A DNA stretch of 5,708 bases from an uncultured Clostridia bacterium (lineage in GTDB: Bacteria > Bacillota > Clostridia > Oscillospirales > Oscillospiraceae), in the NCBI GenBank assembly GCA_945918315.1, contig CAMEIK010000088.1, positions 1-5,708 of the forward strand. Reading direction: 5' to 3'. Under the pieces are notes generated by a model. It did no database searches, was not told the origin of the DNA, and saw nothing but the letters and a program-made list of their open reading frames with translations. Numbering within the stretch: the first letter of the stretch is position 1; each line of letters starts with the position of its first letter. Position numbers and translations under genes: made by a program. Positions 5,364-5,708 of the stretch are shown one piece after another.

Positions 5364-5435
5364 GTTGTTTGCACCTCCTTTTGGACTTTTGGCCCCCGGT
5401 CGCGCCGGGAGCAAGGATATCCGCACACGCGGACC
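5364..5435 (-). promoter_or_regulatory. rpsF leader with two hairpins (possible S6:S18 autoregulatory element)
   Basis: The expected transcript start is G5435, giving a leader of about 70 nt. It opens with TCCGC/GCGGA (5433-5429 with 5424-5420, GUGU loop), then CCCGG/CCGGG (5409-5405 with 5399-5395, CGCGA loop), then the Shine-Dalgarno. The 5' GGUCC could also pair with GGGCC-like sequence before the SD to close both. Many bacterial rpsF operons carry a leader motif bound by the S6:S18 complex that includes a CCG bulge. CCG trinucleotides occur here, but I cannot confirm a match to that consensus. Confidence 0.4.
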
Positions 5436-5440
5436 GTATC

Positions 5441-5469
5441 ATTTTATAGGAAAAGCAGCAAAATGTCAA
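5441..5469 (-). promoter_or_regulatory. Sigma-A promoter of the rpsF-ssb-rpsR operon
   Basis: On the minus strand: a perfect -35 TTGACA (5469-5464), a 17-base spacer and -10 TAAAAT (5446-5441, one mismatch to consensus). A start at G5435 would place it about 72 bases before the rpsF ATG. The strength fits a ribosomal protein operon. Confidence 0.88.
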
Positions 5470-5598
5470 GAAGAATTTCCGCATTTTTCCGGTTTTCTTC
5501 CCAACCAGGTCCGTTTTTATAGGCAGATCGGCTTTGCGAAGATAAATTGGAATTGTGGTTATCGGTTTTAATAAGCTGATCGTGAAATTGGAATTTAG

Positions 5599-5609
5599 CG
5601 GCTTCGCCG
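5599..5609. repeat. CGGC-TTC-GCCG hairpin next to the heptamer repeats
   Basis: CGGC (5599-5602), TTC, GCCG (5606-5609): a tight GC hairpin in otherwise AT-rich DNA, with AATT on both sides (5592-5595 and 5610-5613). It directly abuts the heptamer array, so the two probably form one repeat unit. Confidence 0.5.
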
Positions 5610-5610
5610 A

Positions 5611-5638
5611 ATTGACAATTGACAATTGACAGTTGACA
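5611..5638. repeat. Four tandem heptamers, ATTGACA x3 then GTTGACA
   Basis: Three exact copies of ATTGACA (5611-5617, 5618-5624, 5625-5631) are followed by one variant GTTGACA (5632-5638). Each contains TTGACA, the -35 consensus, on the plus strand, but no good -10 lies about 17 bases after any copy, so I treat it as a simple tandem repeat rather than a promoter array. Copy number may vary between strains by replication slippage. Confidence 0.85.
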
Positions 5639-5708
5639 ATGATTGTGTAAGCAGCGGGACGATTTTGAAATGATTCCAATTGTTTTCAGACATATTTTGC
5701 CTTTTTAT

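Larger units (their letters stand above)
5470..5708. other. AT-rich non-coding spacer upstream of the rpsF promoter
   Basis: I see no credible gene here. Visible structure: AAATTGGAATT as a direct repeat (5544-5554 and 5585-5595), the inverted form ATTCCAATT at 5673-5681, a small CGGC/GCCG hairpin at 5599-5609 and a tandem heptamer at 5611-5638. Together they suggest a dispersed, possibly MITE-like intergenic repeat of roughly 100-140 bp. No transposase fragment or target-site duplication can be shown. Confidence 0.4.

Noticed and set aside
5611..5638. Tandem heptamers as a CRISPR array
   Set aside because: The units are 7 bp and contiguous, with no spacers and no cas genes.
5612..5661. TTGACA heptamers as plus-strand promoters reading out of the window
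   Set aside because: No TATAAT-like hexamer lies 16-18 bases after any copy; the best is GACAAT inside the array itself.
5356..5679. Minus-strand open frame through the spacer upstream of rpsF
   Set aside because: It runs over the tandem heptamers, the sigma-A promoter and the rpsF leader. The translated repeats give a NCQLSIVN-type artefact and no ribosome binding site is evident.

Overview
The window looks like chromosomal DNA from a moderately GC-rich Clostridia-type Firmicute, plausibly of the Oscillospiraceae/Oscillospirales; this is an inference. The reasons are the compact rpsF-ssb-rpsR operon, strong AGGAGG-type ribosome binding sites, an S18 of the zinc-binding type, an SSB ending in an acidic DDD...LPF tip, GC-rich genes and AT-rich intergenic DNA. 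All seven protein genes are on the minus strand, so the window reads right to left.

Right part (about 5708 to 4236): an AT-rich spacer carries a tandem heptamer repeat and a small hairpin. A near-consensus sigma-A promoter (-35 TTGACA, 17-base spacer, -10 TAAAAT) follows, then a structured leader of about 70 nt. After that come rpsF (ribosomal protein S6), ssb (single-stranded DNA-binding protein) and rpsR (ribosomal protein S18), closed by a 14-bp intrinsic terminator with a U tract. This is a housekeeping translation/replication operon.

Middle (about 4235 to 1231): an AT-rich intergenic region with several palindromes lies upstream of a three-gene signalling operon. The genes are an OmpR/PhoB-family response regulator, a HAMP-containing membrane sensor histidine kinase, and a membrane-anchored extracytoplasmic protein of unknown family. 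Each junction is a 4-base ATGA overlap, so the three are probably translationally coupled and work together. The third protein may be an accessory to the kinase, but only its position supports that.

Left part (about 1230 to 69): a separately promoted lipoprotein gene encodes an Ig-like/DUF5011-like domain followed by a transglutaminase-like (papain-fold) domain with an apparently intact Cys-His-Asp triad. A 23-bp element upstream of it matches, at 21 of 23 positions, an element upstream of the response-regulator gene. Each copy holds two ATGATRCA boxes 11 bp apart, which is the geometry OmpR/PhoB regulators bind. The simplest reading is that the two-component system controls itself and the neighbouring surface enzyme. 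The lipoprotein leader also contains a 14-bp hairpin followed by a U tract, and a small hairpin over its ribosome binding site, so a second layer of RNA-level control is possible.

The most interesting unit is this four-gene surface-sensing module with its shared operator and attenuator-like leader. I do not recognise it as a named system.
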